DNA from: Brachybacterium fresconis
Lineage (GTDB): Bacteria > Actinomycetota > Actinomycetes > Actinomycetales > Dermabacteraceae
Assembly (NCBI RefSeq): GCF_017876515.1
Contig: NZ_JAGIOC010000001.1
Coordinates: forward strand, 3,162,001 to 3,226,000
Length of the DNA: 64,000 nucleotides
Direction of reading: 5' to 3'
The position numbers and the translations under genes were made by a program. The notes under the pieces are model-generated. The model worked only from the letters and a program-made list of their open reading frames with translations. It searched no databases and was not told where the DNA came from. Below, piece by piece: positions 16,970 through 25,728 of this stretch. The number at the start of each line of letters is the position of its first letter. Positions within the stretch are counted from its first letter, which is position 1.

Positions 16970-17571
16970 GTTCCGAACTGATCCTCGTCGTCTGCGCCGC
17001 GAACGTCTGTCGATCACCGCTGGCGGAGCTGCTCCTGCGGCGCGGACTCGAGGGCGTCCCTGGGATTCATGCGGCGAGTGCCGGCACGCTCGCTCAGGAT
17101 GGCGCGAGGATCTGTCCGCTGGTGACGTCGTGGCATGACGACGAAGCGTGGGGCGCGGCGTCGACGGCGCATCGTTCGCGCCGTGCGGATGCCGAACTGC
17201 TGGAGCAGGCGGAGCTGATCCTGGTCTCGTCCCGGGATGTCCGGGCGGACGTGGTCCTTGCTGCGCCGGAGGTGCGTGGTCGCACGTACACGCTCCGCGA
17301 GGCAGTACATCTGGGGGAAGAGTTCGACTCGGCGTCGCAACCTCGGCACGTCGGCACGGTCGCGCGGTACGCCACACACCTGGACCGCGCGCGAGTTGTC
17401 CGGGGAGCGGTCCCGGAATCACATCGGCGCTGGTGGCGCCCCCGGCGTGCGGACGGGTCGGATATCGCGGACGGGCATGGGCAGGGGCGATGGGTGCATC
17501 GGGCAGCCCTTACCGAGGTCCTCGGGGCGACCACTGCCGTCGTGCGGCAGCTGGGTGGCCGCCTCGCATGA
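16966..17571 (+). CDS. Low-molecular-weight protein tyrosine phosphatase (Wzb-like)
   Basis: Cytoplasmic phosphatase of 201 residues. The phosphate-binding loop CX5RS is intact (VCAANVCRSPLAE, nucleophile Cys10, Arg16). Such enzymes partner BY-kinases in polysaccharide loci; a Wzz/BY-kinase lies at 25729. The usual C-terminal Asp-Pro general-acid motif is not evident and the C-terminal third is Arg-rich, so catalysis may be altered. The start codon overlaps the preceding stop (ATGA), which implies translational coupling. The alternative is an arsenate-reductase-like relative, but the locus favours the phosphatase role. Confidence 0.85.
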   Translation: MSSELILVVCAANVCRSPLAELLLRRGLEGVPGIHAASAGTLAQDGARICPLVTSWHDDEAWGAASTAHRSRRADAELLEQAELILVSSRDVRADVVLAAPEVRGRTYTLREAVHLGEEFDSASQPRHVGTVARYATHLDRARVVRGAVPESHRRWWRPRRADGSDIADGHGQGRWVHRAALTEVLGATTAVVRQLGGRLA

Positions 17572-17614
17572 CCGCGGGAGCGCAGCAATCACAACCGCGT
17601 GACCGAATTGCCCG

Positions 17615-17643
17615 TTGCACGAAGTTTGTGGTGAGTCTACGAT
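17615..17643 (+). promoter_or_regulatory. Promoter upstream of the lipoprotein gene
   Basis: TTGCAC (17615-17620) and TACGAT (17638-17643) are separated by 17 bp and lie 73 bp before the lipoprotein start. This is the best sigma70-like promoter in the polysaccharide locus. Confidence 0.55.
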
Positions 17644-17716
17644 GGCGGCGAGTCGCGACCTCGCGGCTCGGCCGCGATGAGGCGGCATATGACGTCGTGG
17701 AAGTCAGGGGCACGGG

Positions 17717-18532
17717 ATGGTCAACTCGTCCGGAGGACGCTGGGCCGATGGGTCGCCGCGCCCGATGACTTCCGCGCTCGCCGCTGCTGCCGGGCTCCTC
17801 CTCTGTCTCGCGGTCGCCGGATGTACGCCTGAACCGCCCGAGCAAGGAGCTCCGACCACTCCTGAGGGCGAGCAGCCACCACCGTCAGGATCGTCCACGC
17901 CGTCCACGCCGTCCACGCCGTCCGCGCCGGAGAGCGACGAGCCGACCTCTGATGACGGCACAGCGACGGGAGCGCCTGAGGACGAGGACGGAGCTCCTGA
18001 TGATGCAGGCGGCCCCGACGAAGAGGGGGACGCCAATGGTGAGGACGAGGACGCGACCGACCAGGACATCAATGCCACCGACGACTGGCAGGCGCCCGAC
18101 GACGTGACCGCCGAAGGCCCGACCGCCGCACCAGCGCTTCCCGAGGTGAACGGTCAGGTCGGGGAGGACGTTGCCCTGCCGACCGAGGTGGTCGTTTCGC
18201 TCACCTCGATCACGACGACCACGCTCACCGCCGAAACGCCCGGGGAGTACTCGGGGCCGGCTGTCGTCGTCGGCGTACGCGTCACCAACGAATCGGACTC
18301 ACCTCAGCCGGTCGGGTCCGCCGTCGTCTCCCTCGCCGCCGAAGACGGGGAGATGGGCGTGCCCACCTGGGCCTCGCCGAATGATCCGCTGCAGGGCGAG
18401 GTGCCCGCGGGCACCACGGCTGAAGGCACCTACGTGTTCATGCTCGACCCTGCGGACGAACGGTCCGTGTCGGTGCGCGTGAACTATTCCGCGGGCGAAC
18501 CGGTGGCCACGTTCACCGGCACAACTTCATGA
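17717..18532 (+). CDS. Secreted lipoprotein with acidic Pro/Ser/Thr linker
   Basis: Predicted lipoprotein of 271 residues. A hydrophobic segment (ALAAAAGLLLCLAVAGC) ends in the lipobox AVAGC with Cys at about residue 36, then comes about 90 residues of low complexity rich in Pro, Ser, Thr, Asp and Glu, including STPSTPSTPS from a 9-bp DNA repeat. The C-terminal 130 residues look like an immunoglobulin-like beta domain of the DUF4352 kind (VVVGVRVTNESDSPQPVGSA). ATG at 17717 is used; an in-frame ATG at 17765 gives a shorter n-region. It lies 46 bp upstream of the giant PKD protein gene. It may be a membrane-anchored partner of that protein, though no function is shown. Confidence 0.75.
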   Translation: MVNSSGGRWADGSPRPMTSALAAAAGLLLCLAVAGCTPEPPEQGAPTTPEGEQPPPSGSSTPSTPSTPSAPESDEPTSDDGTATGAPEDEDGAPDDAGGPDEEGDANGEDEDATDQDINATDDWQAPDDVTAEGPTAAPALPEVNGQVGEDVALPTEVVVSLTSITTTTLTAETPGEYSGPAVVVGVRVTNESDSPQPVGSAVVSLAAEDGEMGVPTWASPNDPLQGEVPAGTTAEGTYVFMLDPADERSVSVRVNYSAGEPVATFTGTTS

Positions 18533-18578
18533 CCAGCTTGCAGTCCCACTCTTCAGGTACTTCCGACAGGGGCAGACG

Positions 18579-21500
18579 ATGAATACTTCACCTCGACGTG
18601 ACGCGATGCGGCGGGTCTTCGGGCTGCTGGTGTCGCTGACGCTGCTCGGCGGTGGGATGACGGTGGCGTTCGCCCTGTCGTTCAACACGATGGCGGATGC
18701 TGCAGACCAGCCATCACCGCCACCACTGCTGCAGCGCACCGAGGACGTCGTCACCGCTGATCCGCTCCCGACGGTCCAGATCGACAACGGGTACGTGTGG
18801 GCCCAGGAGACGATCGGCTCGACCGTGTACGCCGTCGGCGACTTCGACAATGCTCGGGCACCGTTGGCGGATCCTGGGACTCAGCTCACGCCGCGCTCGA
18901 ACGTCCTCGCATATGACATCAACACCGGAGATCTGTTGCCATTCGCGCCGCAGGTCAACGGGGTCATCAAGGCCGTCGCAGCGTCGCCCGACGGTAGTCG
19001 GGTATACATCGGCGGATCGTTCACCTCTGTGAACGGACAGACTCGGTACGGCATCGCAGCCCTGGACGCGACCACCGGCCAGCTGGTGCCGGGGTTCCAG
19101 CCGGCCATCGGGGGGTCCGGCGTCTACGCGCTCGTCGCAGAGGGCTCGATGGTTTATGCAGGAGGCCTCTTCACCCAGGCGAACGGGGTCCCGCGGCAGA
19201 ATGCCGCCGCTTTCAACGCCAGCAATGGCGCCCTTATGCCGTGGGCCCCGCAGACGGACCGGCAGGTCGATGCCATGGTCGCCGACCCCGGGGGCGAGAA
19301 GATCATTCTCGGCGGACGCTTCTCGCAGGTGAACGGGGATACGTCGATGCGAGGCGCAGCTGCGATCGATGAACTGACGGGAGCGGTCGATGGCGAGTGG
19401 GCGCTGACGCAGACCGTGAAGAACGGGCTGGGTTCGGGGAACAACCGCGGGAAGGCGGGTATCTTCGCCCTCGCGACCGATGATGATGCCGTCTATGGGA
19501 CCGGGTGGGTCTTCGCCAACCTCGCCACGGGCAACCTCGAGGGAACCTTCGCCGCGGAGGCCGATACCGGCGAGGTGCGCTGGATCGCAGACTGCCTCGG
19601 TGACCACTACGGCGTCTACTCCACCGGAGAGACCGTCTACACGACGAGCCACACCCATGCCTGCTCGACCATGGGGTTGCACCCCGAGCAGAGCCCCCGG
19701 GACTACCGGTACGTCGAGGCATACACCACCGACGCCCGCGGACTGCTCGGGCACAACCCCCATGCGGGAGGAACGTACCAGGACTGGTTCGGGACGCCTG
19801 GACCCTCCGCCTACGCGTGGTACCCCGACTTCTATGTCGGGACGACGTCCGGTCTGGGCCAGGCAGGCCTGTCCATCACCGGCGTCGGCGACACCATCTC
19901 CATCGCGGGAGAGTTCGTCGGCGTGAACAACCAGCGCTTCGAAGGGATCGTACGGTTCTCGACGAACCCGCCGCAGGGGGCGAAGGAGGGGCCGAGAATC
20001 TCAGGCTCGGACTGGAAGCCCACGGCGAACTCCTTCGTCCCCGGGCGGGTGCGGGTGGCCGTTCCCGGTAACTGGGACCGCGATGATCTGAACCTCACCT
20101 ACGAGCTGCATCGCTCCGGCACGAGCGAGCCGGTCGACACGGTGACCGAGCCCTCGACCTGGTGGGATCATCCGGGAGTGGTCCTCGAGGACACGGCTGC
20201 AACGGCGGGATCGTCGGCCACGTACACGGTCGTGGTGCGCGATGGCGACGGGAACTCCGTCACCAGCGAACCCGTGTCGACCACGGTCGCCGCCGGGGTC
20301 GCCTCCGAGTACGTCACAGCAGTCATCGACGACTCCCCGCAGCTCTATTACCCTCTCGGGGACACGATGCAGGACTGGGCGGGAGCCAATCCGCCGGAGG
20401 CCGGCAACGGGGTCACGGCAGCTGATCCCGGCATCGAGAATTCATCCACGGGCTACTCGGACCTCAACGGGTCGAGCTCGGGGCGGGTCGCGAGCAGTTC
20501 GACGACCCCTGCTCCCGAGGAGTTCTCCACCGAGCTCTGGTTCCGCACCACGAGCTCCCAGGGCGGGAAGCTGATCGGATACGGAAGCTCGGCTTCTGGT
20601 GACTCCAGCAGCTACGACCGCCATGTGTACATGAATGACTCCGGCCAGATCGTGTTCGGCGTCTACCCGGGCTCGGCGAAGACGATCCAGAGCGTTCCGG
20701 GATACAACGACGGCCAGTGGCACCATGTCGTCGCGTCACAGAGTGCCGATGGGATGGAGCTCTTCCTCGACGGGTCTCTGGTGGCGGGTGATCCGTCGGT
20801 CACGACGGCCCAGAACTACACGGGGTACTGGCGGATCGGTGGCGACAACCTCAACGGATGGCCCAACAGCCCGAGTTCGAACTATTTCGACGGTGCGATA
20901 GACGAGGTCGCCGTGTACGGTCACGCGCTCGATTCGAGCCAGGTGGCCACGCACTACGGCATCGGCAAGGGCTTCGGGGCTCCGACCTCCTCCTTCGCCG
21001 CGACCTCCGAGGGTCTTGACGTCGCGGTCGACGCCGAGGGTTCCTCCGCAGCCGGTGGCGCCACGCTCGAGGAGTACCGCTGGGACTTCGGCGACGGCAG
21101 CCCGGAAGTCACCGGCGAGACAGCGACGCACACCTACGATACGACCGGCACATTCACCGTCACGCTCACCGTGGTCGACAGCAACGGCCTGAGCGCGACG
21201 AGCACCCGCACAGTGGACGTGACCGGACCGAATGCGGCGCCCAGCGCAGAGATCGAGACCAGCCTCTCGGGTCTGACAGTGACGGCCGACGGCTCCGGAT
21301 CCTCCGATCCGGACGGGCAGATCGCCTCTTACGAATGGGACTGGGGGGACGGGGAATCCTCCACCGGGCAGGTCGCCTCGCACCCCTATGCCGCGGCCGG
21401 CGCCTACACCGTGACCCTGACCGTCACCGACGACCAGGGCGGAACAGCGCAGACGACGGCGCCGGTCACGGTCACCCACGCCGAACCGACCGCAGTGTTC

Positions 21501-24395
21501 ACCTCAACCACCTCCGGGCTCGCGGTGGACGTTGACGCCGGGGGATCGGTCGCTTCCGATGATGCGTCCCTCAGTTACTCCTGGGACTGGGGGGACGGCA
21601 CGGCGACTTCTGACGGCAGGAGCACCTCCCACTCCTACGTTGCGAGCGGCGACTACGAGATCACTCTGACCGTGACTGACAGTCTCGGGGCCACAGACAT
21701 GACGACGCAGTCGGTGTCGGTGACCAGTGAGGTGTTCGCGGCGTCTGATTCCTTCGAGCGGACTGTGGCCAGCGGTTGGGGTTCGGCGGATGTCGGCGGC
21801 GAGTGGACGTCGACCGGCTGGGGAACTGCGGCGATATCGGTCGGCGACGGTGCTGGGACCGTGTCGCTGGCTCCTGGCGTGGGCCGGAACATGGTACTGA
21901 GCGACCTGTCGTTGGCGAACAGCGGGTCGGAGATGACCTACACGCTGGATGGCGGGCCGTCCACGGGCTCCTCCTACATCGGGCTGACCTCTCGCTACGG
22001 CGACGACGGTGAGTATCGCTCGCTGGTATGGCATCGGGCGGACGGCTCGATGTGGCTGCTGGTCCAGCGAGGCGGCGAACTGCTCGAGGCTCTCCCGGTG
22101 TCTGAGCAGTGGGCGGCCGGGGATGCATTCCACCTGCGGACCGAGGTGGAGGGAGGGCCGAGTGCGACGATCCGGGTGAAGGTGTGGCCGCAGGGTGCAT
22201 CCGAGCCCGTCGGTTGGCAGCTGGAGACCACGGACTCAAGCGCGGAGGCGCTGACCGGCTCCGGTGCTTCGTCTGTGTACCTGTACCGTTCCGGCTCTGC
22301 CACCGGCGCGGCTCCGATCCACATCGACGACTACCGTGTCCAGAGCTCGGCGAGCACGGAAGAGCCCGCCGAGAATCTCGACCCGGTCGCAGCCTTCACG
22401 TCCTCGATCTCCGGCCTTGCAGTGTCCGTGGATCGTTCGTCCTCCACCGATGACGACGGGACTGTCATGTCCTACGAATGGGACTACGGAGACGGAACCG
22501 CAGACACGGGCGAGACGTCATCGCACGAGTATGGCGATGCAGGTACGTACGAAGTCACCCTCACCGTGACCGACGACGATGGCGCGACCCACACGACGAC
22601 CCGGTCGGTGTCGGTGACCAGTGAGGTGTTCGCGGCGTCTGATTCGTTCGAGCGGACTGTGCCGAGCGGCTGGGGGTCGGCGGATGTCGGCGGTGCGTGG
22701 ACCTCGACGGGATGGGGCTCTGCAGCAATATCGGTCGGCGACGGCGTCGGGACCATGGCGCTGACTCCCGGCGTCGGGCGGAACATGGTGCTGGACGAGA
22801 CTGCGTTGACCGACAGTGCTTCGGAGATGACCTACACGCTCGATGGCGGGCCATCCACGGGATCGCTGTATATCGGACTGGCATCCCGCTATGGCGCAGG
22901 CGAGTATCGCTCTCTGGCGTGGCATCGAGCGGATGGGTCGATGTGGTTGCTGATCCAGCGGAATGGCGAAGTGATCGAGGCGCTCTCGATGTCCGGGCAG
23001 TGGACAGGTGGAGACTCCTTCCATCTGCGGACCGAGGTGGTCGGTGAGTCCAGCCCGACGATCCGGGTGAAGGCGTGGCCGCAGGGCGCATCCGAGCCGG
23101 TGGGCTGGCAGCTGGAGATCACCGACACGAACCCGCAAGCGCTGACGACGCCGGGAGCGTCCTCGGTGTATCTGTACCGTTCCGGCTCAGCTTCCGGCGC
23201 GGCTCCGGTCCATATAGACGAGTACCACCTCTCGGACCTCGCCGGTACGGCAGCGGCGGCGCAGAGAATGGCCATCGCTCCGGAGGATGAGACCCCTACC
23301 GCGCAGGAGAAGACGGGGGCGTCCGCCACCGAGGACACCGAGAAGACCGGGGCTGTGGAGTCCCCGGAGACCGAGAAGGCTCCTGAGCCGCCCACGGAGA
23401 AGAAGGACGCTCCCGCGCCATCGAAGGACTCGGCCGCTCAGGAGGATCTCGACCAGGAGAAGAACGCAGGCGCGGCGTCGGAGACCGCGCCCGAGGCCTC
23501 GGACCCCGAGCCGACGGATCCGGGCTCTGCCGAGGCCCTGGACGGCGCTTCGGATGACACGCCGGAGCCGAAGCCAACCGATGGCGACCCGGCAACGACC
23601 GGTGAGGAGTCGGCCTCCGACCAGGAGGATTCCGTGCCGGCACCGGAGGACTCGAAGTCCGAGGAGGAGCCCACTGCAGATGCGCAACAGGCCCCCGAGG
23701 AGGCACCGGCAGACGACTCGAATGAGGCGGAGGACGCGACCCCGGTCGAGGATCCGGAACCTGCGACAGATTCCCGCATCGAGGACAAATTCGACCGGAC
23801 TGCGGAGTCGGGATGGGGCGAGGCGAACCATGGAGGCACGTGGTCGTTGGCCGATGACTCCGAGGCGACCCTGAACGTCGCAGACGGCGTGGGTCGGCTG
23901 GAGCTCGCTCCCGGATCCACGGCGGATGTCCTTCTCGATGGCACACCCGTCGCCGCGGCGACCGCCGAGCTCACCTTCCGCGTCGAGGAAGTCAATGCAA
24001 CGGGAGGCACCGAGGTCGGAATTCTCCTCGGCCAGGACGGCGACTCTCCGTACCGTGCAGCGGCCTCGATGCGGCCGGACGGATCAATCTGGCTGACAGT
24101 GTTCCAGGGCGAGGAACAGGTGCTCGAGCAGCAGATCGAGGACATGACGTACGAGACGGGCACCACGTACACCCTCGCCGTCTCCGGTGACGGAGAAGAC
24201 GGGACCGCCCTTGCGGTGAAGCTCTGGGAGACAGGGAACGACGAGCCTGCGGACTGGCAGCTCACCGCCACGGCGGACGACATCGCCTCTCCTATGGAAA
24301 GTGGGCAGGTCGGTCTGACCGCCGCGCGAGGGGACGAGGCAGGTGGAAAGGCGACAGTCGCCGTCGAGGAGTTCACCATGGCTCCCCAGGACTAG
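18579..24395 (+). CDS. Giant secreted multidomain adhesin-like protein (propeller, LamG, PKD repeats)
   Basis: Exported protein of 1938 residues. Signal-like segment about 10-42. Residues about 45-460 carry propeller-type repeats (VYIGGSFTSVNGQTR, VYAGGLFTQANGVPR, IILGGRFSQVNGDTS). Then come a fibronectin-like stretch, a LamG/concanavalin-like domain (about 590-790, FSTELWFRTTS and DGQWHHVVAS), three PKD domains (WDFGDGS, WDWGDGES, WDWGDGTA), a jelly-roll-like module beginning DSFERTVASGWG, a fourth PKD, a second copy of the module, about 220 residues of Glu/Pro/Asp/Ala linker, and a diverged third module. No LPxTG or membrane anchor is visible. The ribosome site AGGGG precedes ATG 18579. A surface or matrix carbohydrate-binding role is inferred. 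Confidence 0.88.
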   Translation: MNTSPRRDAMRRVFGLLVSLTLLGGGMTVAFALSFNTMADAADQPSPPPLLQRTEDVVTADPLPTVQIDNGYVWAQETIGSTVYAVGDFDNARAPLADPGTQLTPRSNVLAYDINTGDLLPFAPQVNGVIKAVAASPDGSRVYIGGSFTSVNGQTRYGIAALDATTGQLVPGFQPAIGGSGVYALVAEGSMVYAGGLFTQANGVPRQNAAAFNASNGALMPWAPQTDRQVDAMVADPGGEKIILGGRFSQVNGDTSMRGAAAIDELTGAVDGEWALTQTVKNGLGSGNNRGKAGIFALATDDDAVYGTGWVFANLATGNLEGTFAAEADTGEVRWIADCLGDHYGVYSTGETVYTTSHTHACSTMGLHPEQSPRDYRYVEAYTTDARGLLGHNPHAGGTYQDWFGTPGPSAYAWYPDFYVGTTSGLGQAGLSITGVGDTISIAGEFVGVNNQRFEGIVRFSTNPPQGAKEGPRISGSDWKPTANSFVPGRVRVAVPGNWDRDDLNLTYELHRSGTSEPVDTVTEPSTWWDHPGVVLEDTAATAGSSATYTVVVRDGDGNSVTSEPVSTTVAAGVASEYVTAVIDDSPQLYYPLGDTMQDWAGANPPEAGNGVTAADPGIENSSTGYSDLNGSSSGRVASSSTTPAPEEFSTELWFRTTSSQGGKLIGYGSSASGDSSSYDRHVYMNDSGQIVFGVYPGSAKTIQSVPGYNDGQWHHVVASQSADGMELFLDGSLVAGDPSVTTAQNYTGYWRIGGDNLNGWPNSPSSNYFDGAIDEVAVYGHALDSSQVATHYGIGKGFGAPTSSFAATSEGLDVAVDAEGSSAAGGATLEEYRWDFGDGSPEVTGETATHTYDTTGTFTVTLTVVDSNGLSATSTRTVDVTGPNAAPSAEIETSLSGLTVTADGSGSSDPDGQIASYEWDWGDGESSTGQVASHPYAAAGAYTVTLTVTDDQGGTAQTTAPVTVTHAEPTAVFTSTTSGLAVDVDAGGSVASDDASLSYSWDWGDGTATSDGRSTSHSYVASGDYEITLTVTDSLGATDMTTQSVSVTSEVFAASDSFERTVASGWGSADVGGEWTSTGWGTAAISVGDGAGTVSLAPGVGRNMVLSDLSLANSGSEMTYTLDGGPSTGSSYIGLTSRYGDDGEYRSLVWHRADGSMWLLVQRGGELLEALPVSEQWAAGDAFHLRTEVEGGPSATIRVKVWPQGASEPVGWQLETTDSSAEALTGSGASSVYLYRSGSATGAAPIHIDDYRVQSSASTEEPAENLDPVAAFTSSISGLAVSVDRSSSTDDDGTVMSYEWDYGDGTADTGETSSHEYGDAGTYEVTLTVTDDDGATHTTTRSVSVTSEVFAASDSFERTVPSGWGSADVGGAWTSTGWGSAAISVGDGVGTMALTPGVGRNMVLDETALTDSASEMTYTLDGGPSTGSLYIGLASRYGAGEYRSLAWHRADGSMWLLIQRNGEVIEALSMSGQWTGGDSFHLRTEVVGESSPTIRVKAWPQGASEPVGWQLEITDTNPQALTTPGASSVYLYRSGSASGAAPVHIDEYHLSDLAGTAAAAQRMAIAPEDETPTAQEKTGASATEDTEKTGAVESPETEKAPEPPTEKKDAPAPSKDSAAQEDLDQEKNAGAASETAPEASDPEPTDPGSAEALDGASDDTPEPKPTDGDPATTGEESASDQEDSVPAPEDSKSEEEPTADAQQAPEEAPADDSNEAEDATPVEDPEPATDSRIEDKFDRTAESGWGEANHGGTWSLADDSEATLNVADGVGRLELAPGSTADVLLDGTPVAAATAELTFRVEEVNATGGTEVGILLGQDGDSPYRAAASMRPDGSIWLTVFQGEEQVLEQQIEDMTYETGTTYTLAVSGDGEDGTALAVKLWETGNDEPADWQLTATADDIASPMESGQVGLTAARGDEAGGKATVAVEEFTMAPQD
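21721..23235. repeat. 894-bp-period internal repeat in the giant PKD gene
   Basis: The segment beginning TGACCAGTGAGGTGTTCGCG at 21721 recurs at 22615 with few changes, so one 298-residue unit (jelly-roll-like module plus PKD) is duplicated at nearly the DNA level. This indicates recent duplication or gene conversion. Confidence 0.8.
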
Positions 24396-24406
24396 GATCG
24401 CGAAGC

Positions 24407-25699
24407 ATGACCACTGCCGCGCCGACCGCGCTGCTCGCCCTCGGTGCCCTCGCGGCGCTGGTGGTCGCGGTGATCGCGCTCCGCGCTCTCCCCAGGGGAT
24501 CCGTCGTCGCGTGGGTCTTGGTGCTCTTCTTCGTCCCGGTGTGGGTCGGGATCAGCGTCGGCTTCTTCTGGTCCGCCATCACGGCGCTCACCGTGCTGCT
24601 GCTGCTCGTGTCGTGGGCGAGAGTCTCGCTGCGCCTCGCCGACGGGTGGATGGCTGCGTTCCTCATCGTGCTGTGCGGCATGTTCGCGCTGAAGGGCGTG
24701 GCTCTGTCTCCGACCGTCACGGCGGTGCTCGAATGGGTCGTCCCGTATGTCTGGGGGCGCGTCGCCTGCGCACGGGTCGGAGTCCGCTGGGTGACGCGTA
24801 CTATCGCAGGTGTCGCGGTCGTCGCAGCCGTGCTCGGCGTCCTCGAGTTCGCGACGTCCTTCAACCCGTGGGTGCTGGTCCCGGGCCCGGAGCCGCTGTA
24901 TTCGACGTGGAGCGAACTGCAACCTCGGGGTGGTGTGCTCAGGGTCGAAGGGGCGTTCGGCCACTCGATCGCATTCGGAACGACCCTCGCAATGTCGTCG
25001 GCGTTCGTGATCGCGGCGCGTTGGAGGCCCGCTCCCACGATGCTCGCGCTCGGTGCGCTTGTGGCTGCCGTCGTGCTGACCTTCAGCCGAACGGGGGCCA
25101 TCACTCTGGCACTCACCATCACCTTGTCGGTTCTGCTGCTTCCGGGCCTGTCCCGGTGGTTGCGTGCGGGGATCGTCGGTCTCGGCGTCGTCGTCGCCGT
25201 GGTCGTCCCGGTGCTGAATTCCGTGCTCGGCGCTGCCGGTGAGGAGGCCGAGGTGAGCGCCGAGTATCGGACAGACCTGCTGGTGCTTCTTCGCCAGGTG
25301 GATCTCTTCGGCAACGCAGGGGATTGGGCCACTCTGGTCTCGGGCGACTTCTATCTCGGATACTTCGAGCGTTCGGTAGATAATGCGCTGCTCTCGATCT
25401 TGCTCAGGATCGGCTACGTCCCGACGTTCCTGCTGATCGTTGTGATCTTCTGCGCAGTTCTGATGATGGTGCGTCGCCAGGAGCGGAGCGCGGGCGCGAT
25501 CGCGGTAGCCGGCCAGATGCCGAGTCTGGTCGTGGTCGCGATGATCACGCAGTACGGGACGTTCTTCTGGTTCTGCGTCGGCCTTGCCATCACGTCGGGT
25601 GCTGCGGCATCCGGTCAGCCCGACGATGAGATCGTCCTGGAACGGCCCGGTCGGGGAGCAGGGATTCCTGTTCCGTCCCGGTCCCTGTGGGCGCCGTGA
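24407..25699 (+). CDS. O-antigen polymerase/ligase-like membrane protein (Wzy-like)
   Basis: Polytopic membrane protein of 430 residues with about 11 hydrophobic segments and one larger extracytoplasmic loop. The RVEGAFGHSIAFGT and VLTFSRTGAITLAL regions match the Wzy/WaaL-type pattern (Arg/His in the loop, SRxG). ATG at 24407 follows the PKD stop by 11 nt, and the BY-kinase start is 29 nt downstream, so all three are co-transcribed. It probably polymerises lipid-linked repeat units outside the membrane. Sequence conservation in this family is weak, so identification rests on topology and context. Confidence 0.75.
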   Translation: MTTAAPTALLALGALAALVVAVIALRALPRGSVVAWVLVLFFVPVWVGISVGFFWSAITALTVLLLLVSWARVSLRLADGWMAAFLIVLCGMFALKGVALSPTVTAVLEWVVPYVWGRVACARVGVRWVTRTIAGVAVVAAVLGVLEFATSFNPWVLVPGPEPLYSTWSELQPRGGVLRVEGAFGHSIAFGTTLAMSSAFVIAARWRPAPTMLALGALVAAVVLTFSRTGAITLALTITLSVLLLPGLSRWLRAGIVGLGVVVAVVVPVLNSVLGAAGEEAEVSAEYRTDLLVLLRQVDLFGNAGDWATLVSGDFYLGYFERSVDNALLSILLRIGYVPTFLLIVVIFCAVLMMVRRQERSAGAIAVAGQMPSLVVVAMITQYGTFFWFCVGLAITSGAAASGQPDDEIVLERPGRGAGIPVPSRSLWAP

Positions 25700-25728
25700 C
25701 CGATAGGATCGAGCCATCAGGGGGTGTT

